64,000 bases of DNA from Cunninghamia lanceolata (lineage: Eukaryota; Streptophyta; Pinopsida; Cupressales; Cupressaceae): positions 124,001 through 188,000 of the forward strand of contig BSBN01001364.1 in the NCBI GenBank assembly GCA_027924645.1, in the 5' to 3' direction. Shown here piece by piece: positions 47,040 to 59,821 of the stretch; position 1 is the first letter of the stretch, and each line of letters begins with the position of its first letter. Made by a program: the position numbers and the translations under genes. The notes below the pieces were generated by a model, which searched no databases, was not told the origin of the DNA, and saw nothing but the letters and a program-made list of their open reading frames with translations.

Positions 47040-50000
47040 TCAATACAACCTATATATAAACATAAAAAAAATGAGTCTACAAGAAGACCCGGTAAGCCAT
47101 CTCCTCTTTCCTTGAAAATGGTCTTCATTTCTTTTTTTCCACAGAACCCATAAAATTTTAGTAGTTAGACAAAGCCAAAGTATGTTAGATTTAAGATCCA
47201 CTTCACTAGTGAACTCACACGGAACTTCTTTCCAGTACATTTTATTCAAGGAGGATCAACATTTTATATTACCCATAAATATTTACCATACATTCACAAT
47301 AAAGGGACACTTAAAAAATATAGGTTCACAAGTCATAGCAATGTTACATAGAGGACACACATAATTGTTATTCCCTATAGGAAGCTTCTTCAGAAGCAAG
47401 AGCCATCTAAAACTGCCCTTCTTAGGTTATATGTATTTAGACCAAAACAAGCTAAATGCAGAGGCTAATAGTTTGTGGCTGACAATCAAATCCCACACCC
47501 TACTACTATGCTCATAAACCACTAGGGAGTCGGAAAGCAACTTGTACAATTTCCTAGGTCCACATTTTAGCAACATTGTTCCATCTTCCCATTCTAGCTT
47601 TTCAAACCAATCCAGTTCACCCAGATTCTTAGCATGACCTGGGTTGTTTGAAAAAAAATTATAGATGATACAATAGGATCTTCTCTGAGACTCGGGTAGA
47701 CCAAACTCTAGTCTGACATCTTCCCATGATTTTATACCTTCATCCTTTATCAAGTCATCAAAGGTAGCCAGACCTTTTTTGCACCACTTAAGAATAGAGC
47801 AGCCCTGCAACAATGCTAGTGGTTTATTTTTGTGCCTCAAGTTCCACCACAATGATCTATACTCCCCAATCCATTTTTTGTTACAATTGATAGCCTATGT
47901 GTGTAAGATTAAACTTTTAACTATTTCCCATGCCCTCCAAATAGACCCAAACACTGCAGACCCAAAGTTTTTGGCTTTGAAGTTCGCAAAGGTAAATTCA
48001 TGAGGATGTAATTTATTCCACAAGGGAGCCTTCTTAGGTCAAAAATTACTAACATTATTTCTGATAAGGATCTTCTAGGGTTCACACCCTTCTAATGATC
48101 TGATAATCTATTTTATAACAAGAGTCACAACCTGGATTCTTAGATCCTTAAGCCCTAGGCCATCCTTATCCTTACTCATGCAACACCACTCCCACTTCAC
48201 AGCATGCTTTTTCCCTTTTCCTTTATCATCTGACCATAGAAAACCCCTGATAAGCTTCATAATACTATCTATTTGGTGATTAGAGAACAACCACATTATA
48301 ATAGATAGAATAAACGGAGAGTATTTTTTGACATGCTTGAACTCTCCCTGCTAGAGACAACTTGTTTGTTCCAACTTTTCAATTTCATTTCAGTTTTTGA
48401 AAACATCCAATTCCACATCAGTTTAAGAGAAGGGTCAACAACAAAAGGAATCCCCAAGAATCTAACTTGCCTATGGGGGCCACCCTACTGCCATTTACCC
48501 TCCTCCAACCATTCTGGAGGGTTATCTGGCCAACCTAGCAATAGAGATTTATTGAATGACACTTTAGCCCCAGAGGCTTTACAAAACATATTCAGCCTAA
48601 TCTCCATGTTATTCAAATTTTCCTTTTCAAGTACAGGATATAATGTAGTATCATCTGCAAATTGCATGTTTAATAACATGTTGTCATTAGGAAGTCTAAT
48701 TCCTTTCATAATCCTTGATATCCATTTTGTTCCTAGAATATGGAACAAGTCTTTTGAGGCAATTACAAAAAGTGCAGGTGCTAAAGGGCAACCCTTCCTA
48801 ATAGATCTCTCCATTTTGAATGGATCAATCAAAGAACCATTAATATCTATCTGTGTAGAAGCATCCCTGAAGAGCATGTTAACCATGTCATAGAATTCTT
48901 GGGGAAAACCAAATGCTTTTAGCACTATTAAAATAAAAGACCATTCCACTCTTTCATAGGCCTTTTCAAAGTCTAGCAATAGTATACTAGTATTTTGACT
49001 TGTTGTTCTTACCCAATGCAATGCCTCCCAACTTGTTTGCAAGTGTTCTAAAATGTACCTACCTTTTATAAATCTAGTCTAAGTGTAGCTGATAATTTTA
49101 GGCAAAATATCAGTGAGCCTCCTTGCTAATACTTTGGCAACAATCTTATAGGAGACATTCAATAGAGAAATTGGCCTCCAATTTCTTAGGTTAGATTTGT
49201 CCTCATCTTTAGGTAATAATTTGATGATACCTATATGTATATCCTTCCCAAGAGATCCTCTGTTACAAGCCTCCTAAAAAACATCCCATAGATCATCCAC
49301 CACCCAATATAAGTTAGCTTTGTATAACTCTACTAGTAACCCATCCTACCCAGGAGATTTACCATCTTCCATCAACAATATAGCTTCTTTGATCTCTCCT
49401 TTGGAAATTTTCTGGTTTAATTTGTTAGACATTACCTCATCAATCTTCTTAGGACAAATATTCAAGCATAAATCCTGGGCCTCCAAACATTCTACACTCT
49501 GATCTTCAGACCTAAAGAGGTTTTGATAAAAGTCTCTATACAGTCTCTTTATATCCTCTATATCATTATAGGTTGCACCATTTTCATTAATAACACCAAC
49601 ACGATCCTTTTTAAAATTTGACATAAGAATGTCAAAAAATATTTTGTACCTCAATCCCCATCTTTTGGCCAATTAATCCTAGCCCTCACTTTGGCCCCTT
49701 GGGCTCTGTATGTCTCTAGTCTCCTAAGCTTATTTTTTATTTCTCCAAGCTGTCTGATTTTTCCTCTATCTCTCAGGTTTTGTTGCAACCTCCCTTCAGT
49801 TTCCAAGAATTCAATTTAAAGAATTTTTTCATCTCTCCTTTTGTCTAGTGCCATTTTCTTTCCACATACTTGGAATAGTTCTTTACATGCTTTAACTAAC
49901 TCGTTTCCAAAACTAAATTGCTTTATTCTTACCAGCCATGGCTTTCATAATAAACCTTAGATTATAGATCCCATCATGGCAATCTATGTCTGAAAGCAAT

Positions 50001-50800
50001 TGTGCATTCAGTTTGAACATACTATCTTTTATGTATATCTTTCCCCTAACTTGGGTCTTAGTATTGATAAGAACTTGTATTGGGTGATGGTCAGATAGGG
50101 TATTAGGGATGACCCTTACAACATTGGATTTCTCAAAACTCTGAAAAAGGAAAAAATCCTTGTTTACATAGAATCTATCCAGCCTATAATAGATTCTCTT
50201 AGTATCTTTCTGTGAATTGCACCATGAAAACCAAATTCCTTGACTTGTGGCCCTATTCCCTTCTAGAGGGTCAATAAGACATAAAGATTTTTTCATTCTC
50301 AACCAAAAAAATGTTTCATTGCCCCTCCATTCTACATAGTTCCCTCCAATCTTATCCTCTATGTTTTCCACCATGTTGAAATCCCTAGCAACGATCCAAG
50401 GGATTTTAGGTAGCTTGTCAACCATCCAATTCCATAGTTCACTTCGTTCTCTATGCTCATTGGGGGCATAAATTGAACATATGCCAAATTGCCTATTCTC
50501 CTTATCAATCACCACCCAAACACACCTATTGTAGGGGGAGCATCCACTCTAGGCTATATATTGTCCCCATTCCGTACTGATCAATATTGTAGTAGCTCCT
50601 TTTCCTCTTTCATGTTTAGAATAGAATTTCATTGCCTATTTTCAGATAAATCTTAAAGTGTTGTCTAATTGGAATCATGTGGCTTTAATTTCTTGTAACA
50701 TTAAATAATCCATTCTTCTATATTTATTGCAGAAATCTCTTAAAATGTATTTTCTATTAGGGGACTCAAGTCCCCTTACATTCCAGCTAAAATAGTTCAT
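47040..50800 (-). pseudogene. LINE ORF2: AP endonuclease, reverse transcriptase, zinc-finger region (broken)
   Basis: Starts at ATG 50800 with NYFSWNVRGLESP, the usual beginning of the plant L1 endonuclease. LQEIKAT (catalytic Glu), IYAPNEHRER, RDFNMVEN and LSDHHPI follow. The RT piece 49042-48485 has LLLDFEKAYERVEW, GCPLAPALF and the catalytic FADDTTLY. Pieces 48296-48108 (MKLIRGFLWSD), 47852-47427 and 47249-47040 (LTTKILWVLWKKRNEDHF) correspond to the region after RT and the zf-RVT-type C-terminus. 50800-48485 stays in one frame with several stops; the later pieces are in another frame. All catalytic motifs are legible but the protein cannot be made. Confidence 0.88.
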
Positions 50801-50837
50801 AATCAAGTTGTTAGGTCAGATACACAGGAGGCTCTCC

Positions 50838-52620
50838 TTAGGTATTGTTAAGCCCCAATTTATCAAAACACTTAGGGATCTTAACTCCTTTCACTTTATT
50901 TTTAGTGCTTTTCTTTTTATGCACATTTCTTCTCTTTCTACTGCCTTCATCATTCTTCAAGGAATATCCCTCTTCAACCTTGGATGAACTTTCTTCAAAA
51001 CTATCTTTAGTTATTTTAATGGGAACTTTACCACCTAACACCTTTGGGTCTGGTGTTTGAAAACTAATTGGAGAACTCACAGTCTCTATTACATTTTCCA
51101 ATTTCTTAGCCAGAATGCTTTCTCTTATTTTTAACATAACTAATTGCTGAGCATTCTTTTTTGTTTTGGCCTCAATTTTAGGAGCCCCAACTAACCCATC
51201 CCGTACTTTAGTGGAAGGGTTGTCCTGATTGACAATCATATCAAGACTTTTAGCTATAGGTTCATCAGGACCATTCAAGACACTGTCCCATATTTCTTTC
51301 TCTTCCACATATATTTCTATGTTGATTTTGATAGGATCCTCATCAAAACAGGGGTTGTCAAATATTTGTGTGTCATGGGCCAACAATCCTACTTTAGGCA
51401 GAGCTTCTCTGTTTCTCTCCTCGCTGTAGTGACCCCCAATCCATGGGTCACTACAATCAGAAGGGGAACTAATTAAAGAATTAGAGACTACATCTGAAGG
51501 GCTACCATCAATCCTTGTACTAGAAGGAAATCGTTCTAAGTTAAGTTTTTCTAAACTGTTTCTAAGCTCCCTTAAAGAGGATTCAATGGGATTAGCCTTG
51601 TCTTGTGGTGGAAATTTCTCTACCACCTTATTAGCATTATTTGTATTTTGTTCTAGACCATTAACAGAGTTTGAAGGGTCTATAATAATAGTTCCATCTA
51701 ATTTTTCCCTTTCAAAAGTAGGCAGATTAGTCTCAAAAATTTTCCCCATGTTATTCATTCTGATATTAGGGCAATTTTTCCTCTAGTGCCCCTCCACTTT
51801 ACATAAAAAAAACAAGAATTCAGCCCCCCAAGCCCAATAATACCACACTCAATTTTTTTCTCCAACCCTAATCTCAAGGACTTTAGGAATATCAGTCCCT
51901 ATGTTTAGGGAGATTAAGATTCTAGCATCCATTGTGGTAAAGTGGCTCTGGTTTCATCCACTTTCATCACTTTTCCTATGGGTTCCAAGATTTGTGGCAA
52001 ACAAGCCCATAATTGCTTTGGTAGGTTTTTGATAGATATCCATCTAGGCATAAACAAAATAGTATTTCTTCGTGTGAAGCATCAGGTTTCCAAGGGAATG
52101 CCTTGAAGAGGGTTTGGCCAACATTCCAATAATTCCTATCCAACACCCTCTTTTGCATTGTATGATTTCTAAAAAACACTACAAAAATTCCTTTGCTTAA
52201 TAATCTACAAAATGAGACTTGAACTCCCAGCCTTCTACCCCAAACAACATTAATCCAATTGTCCAAGAATTTCCTCAAGGGCATTTTGTCCACATTAAGG
52301 CATACAAAGAAAACAATAGTGTTTTTTAATCTATGTTTTTCATTTTTAATGGCATTTTTCATATCTTCATTAGGGTTTAAAACCAACTTTCTAGGCTCAA
52401 AGATTGGATTACCTTTTTCCTGTGTTCCACTATCCTCCTCTCTTCCTCTATTGGGGAATTTACTTCTAGATCCGAGTATTTTGCACTCCTCACCGACCTC
52501 AAAGTGAGCATTTTGGGCTAGAGTCTTGGAATCCTACAAATTGAGAGCCTCACAAAAAGTTTTTTGATTGTCATCTGCATTCTCTTTCTTGCCCTCTGCT
52601 GGGGTATTAACACTTTCCAT
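50838..52620 (-). pseudogene. LINE ORF1, DUF4283-type RNA-binding protein (broken)
   Basis: ATG 52620 (MESVNTPAEGK) opens a frame with one TAG near 52535 and then runs to 51976. It carries the DUF4283-like region (FLDNWINVVWGRR, FRNHTMQKRVLDRNYW, AFPWKPDASHEEI). A frame change near 51850 crosses the remains of a Cys-rich knuckle. A second open piece, 51758-50838 (306 codons), is the acidic then basic tail ending KKKSTKNKVKGVK. Plant L1 ORF1 proteins have this order: DUF4283, CCHC knuckle, variable tail. ORF2 begins 37 bp after the stop. Confidence 0.75.
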
Positions 52621-53007
52621 TAATCCTCACGACTGGGGATTAATTACCTCAGCTGGAACAATACACTACCTAGTGTCTATGAGCATAGATAGGGTCTAAA
52701 CCTATTTGACACTATTCCCACCAAAACCCATGGTTGAGAATTGATATCAAATTCAAAAATCTAGCCTTTCGAAATCAGACTTATCAATGATAACCACAAG
52801 AGTACTAAACAATGACCGTAATCATAACAATACTAGGTATCAATCTACATATAGAAATCAAACAGATTCACATGAAAAAACACAAATGATACCAAATACA
52901 AATCAAGAGGAGGTCCCTACCAAATTTCCCATGGAGGGTTGCAATGCCCTCGAACAATTCCAGAGCCCTCCTCCTTGTTTGTATGTGTGAGAGAATTGGT
53001 TCATCTG

Positions 53008-54062
53008 TTTTACACTTTTTAGTGCCCAATATACAATTCTAGGAGTGTGTATGCCAAAACTTTAATGAGCTCATTGTAAACACACACAATTATAAAGTCA
53101 TGTTCCTCTACTTATCTTTGGGGGTTATAAAATTCATTAATGGGGATCTTGTAATCAAAAGAGTTGACAAAAGGTTTCACATTCTAGAGTTTCTTACACT
53201 AAGTACTCTTGGAGGTAAGGTAGGGAATTATACCAAATCATTATTAGGGGTTGCATCACTTTAGGACTTTTTTATGGTCTTTATTTGTGGATTAAGTATC
53301 AATAAAACTTGTTTTAGTGTGCATTATTAGTTTAAGGCTAAAATGACACTCATTTGTTGATATTAAGTTGGATGAAACTAACACAAACCCATGTTGAGTA
53401 CATATGAAGGCCTTCTTTAGGAAGAGAGTTATTCCATGAAATTTGGAACAAGTTTCACAACTAATTAATTCATCCAAATACTTTGAGTGGCTCACTAATC
53501 ATGACATTACTTTTGGTAACCTATGGTTGTCAGTTTCCATGGGTTTTAACCATCATCTTGAAAGCATCGAGTGCCATACTATTAGCAGATATTTTTGTAG
53601 TTGTTTGGTGACACATTACTTGATGCTTCCCTAGATGTCACATTTCTAATTGATAATACTAATAATTTTGGAGATGACATAGAGATTGAGGACATGTATG
53701 TGATAACATCAACATTATCAACTTGTGATGCATTTTGACAATATTTCTATATAGGATCTTTCCCTCATTAGTGAGCCACCACTTTGGGATCTTTTTAATA
53801 CAAAATTGGTTGCTTGTTTGTTGAGACTCACATTGCATATTGTTCTCACTTCTTGGAGTCCAACTTATTTTCATGTTTGATGAAAGTTCCCTCATATATT
53901 TTTTAGAACTTCTTCATCACATCCTAATCCACCTTATCTTGTGGACCCTCTATTTGATACTTTGAGGGTGTCTTTTAATGATCCTCCTTTTTGGTGGACA
54001 TTTCTTTTGTGGATGACCCACTCCTACCAGCTGTTCATTAATGGTGATTATTCCATGACTTG
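53008..54062. other. Unclassified non-coding stretch
   Basis: T-rich sequence with only short frames on either strand. No terminal repeats, tRNA gene or retroelement motif seen. Confidence 0.5.
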
Positions 54063-55160
54063 TGTAGACACCTAAAATTGAATTGCTCCGCAAACCAATT
54101 TCCCGTATCTCTACACCACCAATTATCCCTCTTATTAGTTAAATAAATTCTTTTTACTTAATTAATTTATCCCTAATCATCTACCCTTAACCATTTATCC
54201 ATCCTTTGTGATCAATTAATTCATTTAATTTATCACTATACCTTACAACACTATCCCTCATTAATTAAATAAATATTCTCAATATTTATTTAGTTAATGT
54301 ATCCATCTCCCTAATCCTTATTAATTGGATAAATCATTCTTATTTGATTAATCTACCCTACTAATCAACCTAAACCTAGCCTAGTTGATTAAATAGCAAT
54401 TATTTAATTAGCTACCCTAGCCTACCTATCCCCTAGACCTAAATTAATTAAGCTAAACACTTAATTAATATGGTCAAACCTTGATTAACACTCATTCCCA
54501 CACCCCACCAAATAAAATATTAACTTTTATTCCCACTTGTCCTAGTCTCCATTAATGGAACCCTTCCCCATGATAATGGAGCTCTTCCCCATGTGAATTA
54601 AAAATTCACATCTAACTTGTCATATCCAACTCTTCCACTAAATTGAATTTTTAATTCATTTTTTATTCTCATCACCCTTCCCTATGTGAATTTAAAATTC
54701 ACAAATAATGGGAGCCATCCAATCTCATTGATCAAATCTTATCCTTTGATCTCTCTTGTGTAACCCTCTTGTGACACTTGTCACAAGACTACAACTCCAA
54801 TCCAAACCCTAATCCTCAAGCATTCCTATCCATTGATCTAAACTTTCAATCCTCACCCTCCATCCTTTTACCAAAAATCTATAAATAGAGCCCTCATCTA
54901 AGCCATTTTCATCACTTCTTCATCATATCAAAACCATGCCAAAATTTCTCTCATCTTCTCTCATCATACCCTTACCATGCCAAAATCATTCTAGCCTCTT
55001 TATCCATATCAAATCCCCATCCAATCTTCTATCAAATCTCTTCATTCAAATTGTGTTGAAAGCAAGAGCAATCCACATCTACACATCTTCAAGTTGGGTA
55101 AAGCTAGGAGCTCTTGGGTGCAAGCTCCTCAACCTTATCAAAGGAGGAAGAAATAGCAAG
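54063..55160 (+). repeat. Probable isolated or 5' LTR with TATA box and a string of hairpins
   Basis: Starts TGTAGACACC, a common kind of plant LTR start. It has a TATA box (TATAAATA, 54880-54887) about 820 bp in, followed by a C/T-rich leader-like stretch. Between are at least six short inverted repeats: 54260-54298, 54320-54352, 54444-54468, 54592-54610, 54644-54658 and 54685-54703. No second copy, primer site or target duplication was found in the window, so the right end is a guess. It could be a solo or truncated LTR. Confidence 0.45.
54880..54887 (+). promoter_or_regulatory. TATA box of the probable LTR
   Basis: TATAAATA followed by GAGCCCTCATC and a pyrimidine-rich region, a standard plant core promoter layout. 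Confidence 0.5.
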
Positions 55161-57313
55161 GTATAATTTAGTGTTTTTGTGCATTTTGTTTGTGTTGCTA
55201 GCCTTGTTTGTTCTCTTTTCTCTCAACTTGTTTCCAAGATTTGTTTGTCACCAACTTTAGCAAACATTGAGCTAGTACTAGATTATTTCATTTTGTTTCT
55301 TGAATACCCAAATTTGAAGTGGGAAGACTTTATACATGCATCTCTTCAACATAACTCTTCCTAAGAGAAGGAATGTAGTACGATGCAAGTGGACCTTCTT
55401 CCATCATTTGTATAAGTCCACCTTCATCAGTTTGCAACAATTTGGTGCAACCACTCATACTTTTAGTGGAGTAACATCACATGTTTTTGGCATCTTTTGT
55501 GGGTGTTTTCAAGTCCTCTCTTCTTAGGGAAAGGGGGTTTTATTCCTCCTATTTCTTTGGGGGGAAATTATATTATTGTATATAGGCACCTAATCAAGCC
55601 TTGTTGTTGGGACCCATATTTGAGGATTTACCTCATTTGTTTTCATTTTCTATCCCTACATTGCATTTAAGGGTAGTGTTAGAGTATTCACATTAGGCTA
55701 GGAGTTCATGTCATTTCACTAGGCTAGTATTATTCTAATTTATATTTATCTATTCACTCTATTCTCTTAAGAAAACTTAAGTAGTTGTATTATTTAGTCA
55801 TGTGCTCATGTCTTATGCACCTTATTGACACCTAACTAGTTCAAGTTGGGTTATCTTCCTCCTATCGTGCTAGATTTTGTCTAATAGTTAGCTTCCTTAT
55901 ATTATGCTAGATCATGTATAGTTAACTCTCGCCTTTTATGCATTAATTAAGTTTTCATGCTTACACTAAATAAGCACGGGCTCATTTCTACTATATAATC
56001 AATCAAATAAATTAAGTTGGCTAGCTCATATTACTTTATTGTTATATCATTTCATTCTTATTTGTTTGGATATGAGAATATTTTAATATTCCTACAATAA
56101 GGTTTCCCTTATATAGACACATACGGTAAGATAAGTATGATGTTGGATGGAAGTATGCAAAAAAATCCTACTTAAGCCTATGAGAATAGAGTTGCAAGTT
56201 ATCCAATCTACATAAAATTTAGTAGTTTTATGGCATATAAAACTAAATTTAGAAAAGACCAAGAATAGAAGAGAGAATGAGACAACCAAAAAAGAGAAAT
56301 AGACACCAATACATTCTAGGAAAACCTTTTCAAAAAAAACTTAGTGTGCAAAGAGCTAATACCAATGTAATGTTAGCAAGAAGTTACAATACAATATCAA
56401 GCTCCGAGGTTCATAGGAGATCAACACTCTCAATATTGGAGGAATTGGGGAAATACAAAAACAAAAAAGAATATGTACAATCTCTATTCCAAGACCTTAA
56501 TATATAGCCCAAGGAGAACTAGGAAATCATTGACAGTTTCACTAAACCATGAGCCAAGACCATAGGCCCAAAATTGTTGCCAATGTCTAATGGTCAAAAT
56601 CCAATGCCCCATTCCAAAAGTAGCTCCTAACATAGAATTTGTAACTCTCATATTGACTATTTTGACACCTATTACCATGGTGTCCAAGTGTAACTCCCAA
56701 GTACTCCACCATAAGGAAATAATTACACCTACACATCTGTTACATGTGATTATAAATAGTCAATCAAAAGATGCTTGTCATAGTCCACTAGTAACCTCAC
56801 AAATAAATGACTTCTTATAATTTTCATAAGACCTATTATGCTTCGCATACACACCCAATCTTTTTGCTTGGAAAATGGGAACTCCCTTATTTATTCTTTT
56901 TCTTGCCTTTTCTCCTTTTCCTCTTTTTTCCTATGATCTTTTTAAATTTTGTCTTTTATCCCTTTGGGATCCTTGTTTCTTTGTTTGTTTTCAAATTTGG
57001 GATCTTTCCCTTGCCTTTTTTTTCTTTTTCTTTTGGTAGGTTTTCAGGGTTTTCATGGACCTTGGAAATCTAGGGTTCCTTTCAAAATCCTTCCCCCACA
57101 ATTCTACCAAAAGTTTAGGCTTTCGAGGATTTCATGGACTTTTGAATCAAGTTCCAAGTCCCCTTCTTTTCTTGCTTCCCACTTTTGTTTTTTTTTGCTT
57201 TTGCTTTTGCTTTGCAAACTTTTGGGAATTTGGGGAACCTAAGGACTTGTGGATTTGGTTCTAGGTTCTAAGTTCCTCTTGATTCTTGGTTTCTTGCTTG
57301 ATCTAATTAACAT
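55161..57313. other. Two kilobases without a recognisable gene
   Basis: Contains CT- and T-rich stretches (notably 56880-57200) and AT-rich DNA. Short open frames, such as 56277-56507, have no domain. It may include the interior of the preceding LTR element, but no gag, pol or primer site was found. Confidence 0.5.
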
Positions 57314-58551
57314 TGTAACGTCAGAAAATGTCCCCTTTGGGGCTTTTCCCTCATAAGGTTTAGCTCCCGGGTCTTTAGAGTGCATTTAGGACATTTTAGT
57401 TCATATTTTAGCATCCTGATGGAATGAGACCTAAGTCCCATAGCAAATAGGACCTAGGAGGACCCCTTGATTTGTACCCTACCTAAAATAGGGGGGAGGA
57501 CTTGGACGCCCGTGCCCTAGTCCTGCCCTATTTTAGGGCCGCCCCAATTTATGGGTGTCGGTTAGTGATCGTTATTAGGTCCCTTTGTCGACACGGTAAG
57601 TTTGAATTTCAAATATCTTGGTGGGAGTGCTTGTAGGTGCATATATAAGCATGTGTAGGCATTCGTTTGTAAACTAGATTTCAATTAGATGATGACTAGC
57701 AAGCTATTGTGTTCTTAAGGTGATTCAAGGCTTTCTATTGTGTTGCAAGAGCAGACTTGTGTGTTTTGTGTATTGATATTTATAGATTTGAGCATCAATT
57801 CCTTCATGGCATGAAGAGCATCTTCCTCCATGAAAGCTTCACTATAAGGTGACATAATATAGTGTTTTTATTATTGTTTCCTTTGATTTTTGGCCTCTAC
57901 CTCACAAGGGCACGCCCTCTTTATCTGACAACGGTGTTCAGAGACTTAAGTGTACTCTGGGGTTTGACTGAGACAAACCTCTAAACACCACAACCCCCCA
58001 AACCAAGTCTTGTGATTGCAAGTTACAAGTGTCACATCTGGGAAAAGTGGAGTTACAAGAAGACTAGGAAGACATCAGGGATTCAGGATCTGAAGTAAAG
58101 TCAGATAAAGGAGCACTTCTAGGACAAGGGCACTCACTCCAATGTCCTCTGCAGACTGTTTCTGGAAAACAAAAGTTACAGGGTTGATCAGTGTCCGAAG
58201 GAGGTCTGGATTCCCCGAAAAAGTAGGTACCTTGGACTTGGGCGCCCGCTCTAGTGTCTCTGACTATTTCACTTCAGAACCTTGAAAACATGTACTCTGT
58301 AATTCTGCATTTTACTCCCGTCTGTAAGAGGTTTTTTCGTAATTCATTAATTTGTTGTCGTATTTGCATAATTAGGGTTTTAATGGTCAATTAAACATAG
58401 GGGAAGGAAAAATTGATAATTAATTCCCTAATCCAAGTTTCCCTACATCTGAAAGTGACTCTAGACCCTAGATCCTTCAATGTATAGTGGAGAGGCAGAT
58501 TTTAACATCTAAACCACAAAGGATTAACAAGATCCAATTTTCCACTAAACA
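57314..58551 (+). repeat. 5' LTR of element C (1238 bp)
   Basis: TGTAACGTCAG ... ACTAAACA. It corresponds, inverted, to 32152-33398 and 44179-45425 with scattered substitutions and small indels. Confidence 0.93.
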
Positions 58552-58554
58552 TTT

Positions 58555-58569
58555 TGGTGAACTCGTGTC
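58555..58569 (+). promoter_or_regulatory. Primer-binding site of element C
   Basis: TGGTGAACTCGTGTC, three bases after the LTR end; differs from element A at one of the first 12 positions. Confidence 0.75.
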
Positions 58570-59821
58570 TTTGAACTTAAATTGTAACTTTCTGAGTGTT
58601 TGTCTGTAGATTTTATGTGATTTCATTCATTCATTTGGTCATTTACCTTATTGCATTGAGAAAATTTCAAAAAAATTGAAAAATTGCAAAAATACAAAAA
58701 AATTGCATTGTTGGGCTTACTAAATTGTGTCAATTATTCCTAAATTTCCCTAATTCATGATTTTTACATCAGATATGATATAAACTACAGAAAAATTAAA
58801 AAATTCAAGATCTTGCATAGCATTTTCATCATTTAATTGCTAGGGTTTTGTGGAAATTTTGTCAATTTTATATAACCTAGTAATTCCAAAATCTAGGGTT
58901 TGTAGGCAAAATCTTTTATCAGATTTTTCTACTGATTTTAAAGGCTCATTTAAATTGGAATTTGGATGTAGTCTTTCATTTTAGTGTGAATTTGTATTTA
59001 AATTTAAATTATTTGTATTTTTACATTGAAAATTTTAACAAAAACTAGCAATTTTGGTGCATTTTCATTAAATTTGCATGGGAATTTTGCATGATTAAGT
59101 TTGAAAATCATTTTCAGATCTAAGATTATATAATTTAAATCATAAATCAGACCTCAAAACATTCAAATAGCTTTTTTTCCCAAGATCTCAAACCTAGGGC
59201 TTCAAAAACAATAATTTTCACTAAAATTGGCCTTATCGACTCTCCAAACTTGCACCATAGGTGTGTTGTGAAAGATATTTTGGCATTATTTTTATTTTAT
59301 CAGGTTAATAATTTTCTTCCCCTCATAAAAATATTCACAATACCTTTTTAATGGGCTCTTGTAGTGAAAATTTAGCGAAAAACTACACATTTTGACAATT
59401 TTTGCCCTAGGGTTTGACCTAGTTTGCACTCCAAGTGTGTTGTGATCAGTTTTATGGTTTGAGGTGAATGTTATTATTGATATTATTTGTTTTACCTCCT
59501 AAAAATCCTTACAAAACCTCCTTTTCTAGGTCTTGGAATTGAAAAATTCGTGAAAAATAGCATATTTTCGCTATATTTTCACTAACGGTTTTACCTAGTT
59601 GGCACTAAAAGCATGTTGTGTTAGATATTTTTGTACCAAATGGTTGTTATTACTGATATTATTTTCTTTCCATCATTATTTTCCTCACAACACCCTTTGT
59701 TATGCTCTTTTGCATTCAATTTTGGTGAAAAGTGCCTATTTTGACATATTTTCGCTATATTTTGACAAGGCATTATCTTAGATTTGCATCAAGAGTGTGT
59801 TGAGAGTGAGAATATTGCTGC
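58570..59821 (+). repeat. Leader of element C with ~176-bp degenerate tandem repeats
   Basis: Non-coding and AT-rich. From about 59170, four degenerate units are anchored by GTGTGTTGTG or close variants at 59261, 59435, 59611 and 59794 (spacings 174, 176 and about 183). Each is preceded by a TTTGCACTCCAA-like stretch and followed by GATATTATT-T-TTT. Unit sequence differs from the leader repeat of element A. Confidence 0.7.

Larger units (their letters stand above)
46266..52997 (-). mobile_element. L1-type LINE, nearly full length, decayed
   Basis: Transcribed leftward and ending in a run of 12 T on the plus strand (46266-46277), i.e. a poly(A) tail. GGTTCATTTG (46256-46265) and GGTTCATCTG (52998-53007) flank it and match at nine of ten positions, a likely target duplication. 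It holds ORF1 (DUF4283-like) and ORF2 (endonuclease, reverse transcriptase, C-terminal zinc-finger region), the standard plant L1 layout. There is about 380 bp of 5' leader and about 700 bp after the last clear coding region. Many stops and at least two frame changes make it inactive. Confidence 0.85.

Noticed and set aside
56277..56507. 76-codon plus-strand frame rich in Lys and Arg
   Set aside because: No domain, no start context or neighbouring coding signal; likely chance.
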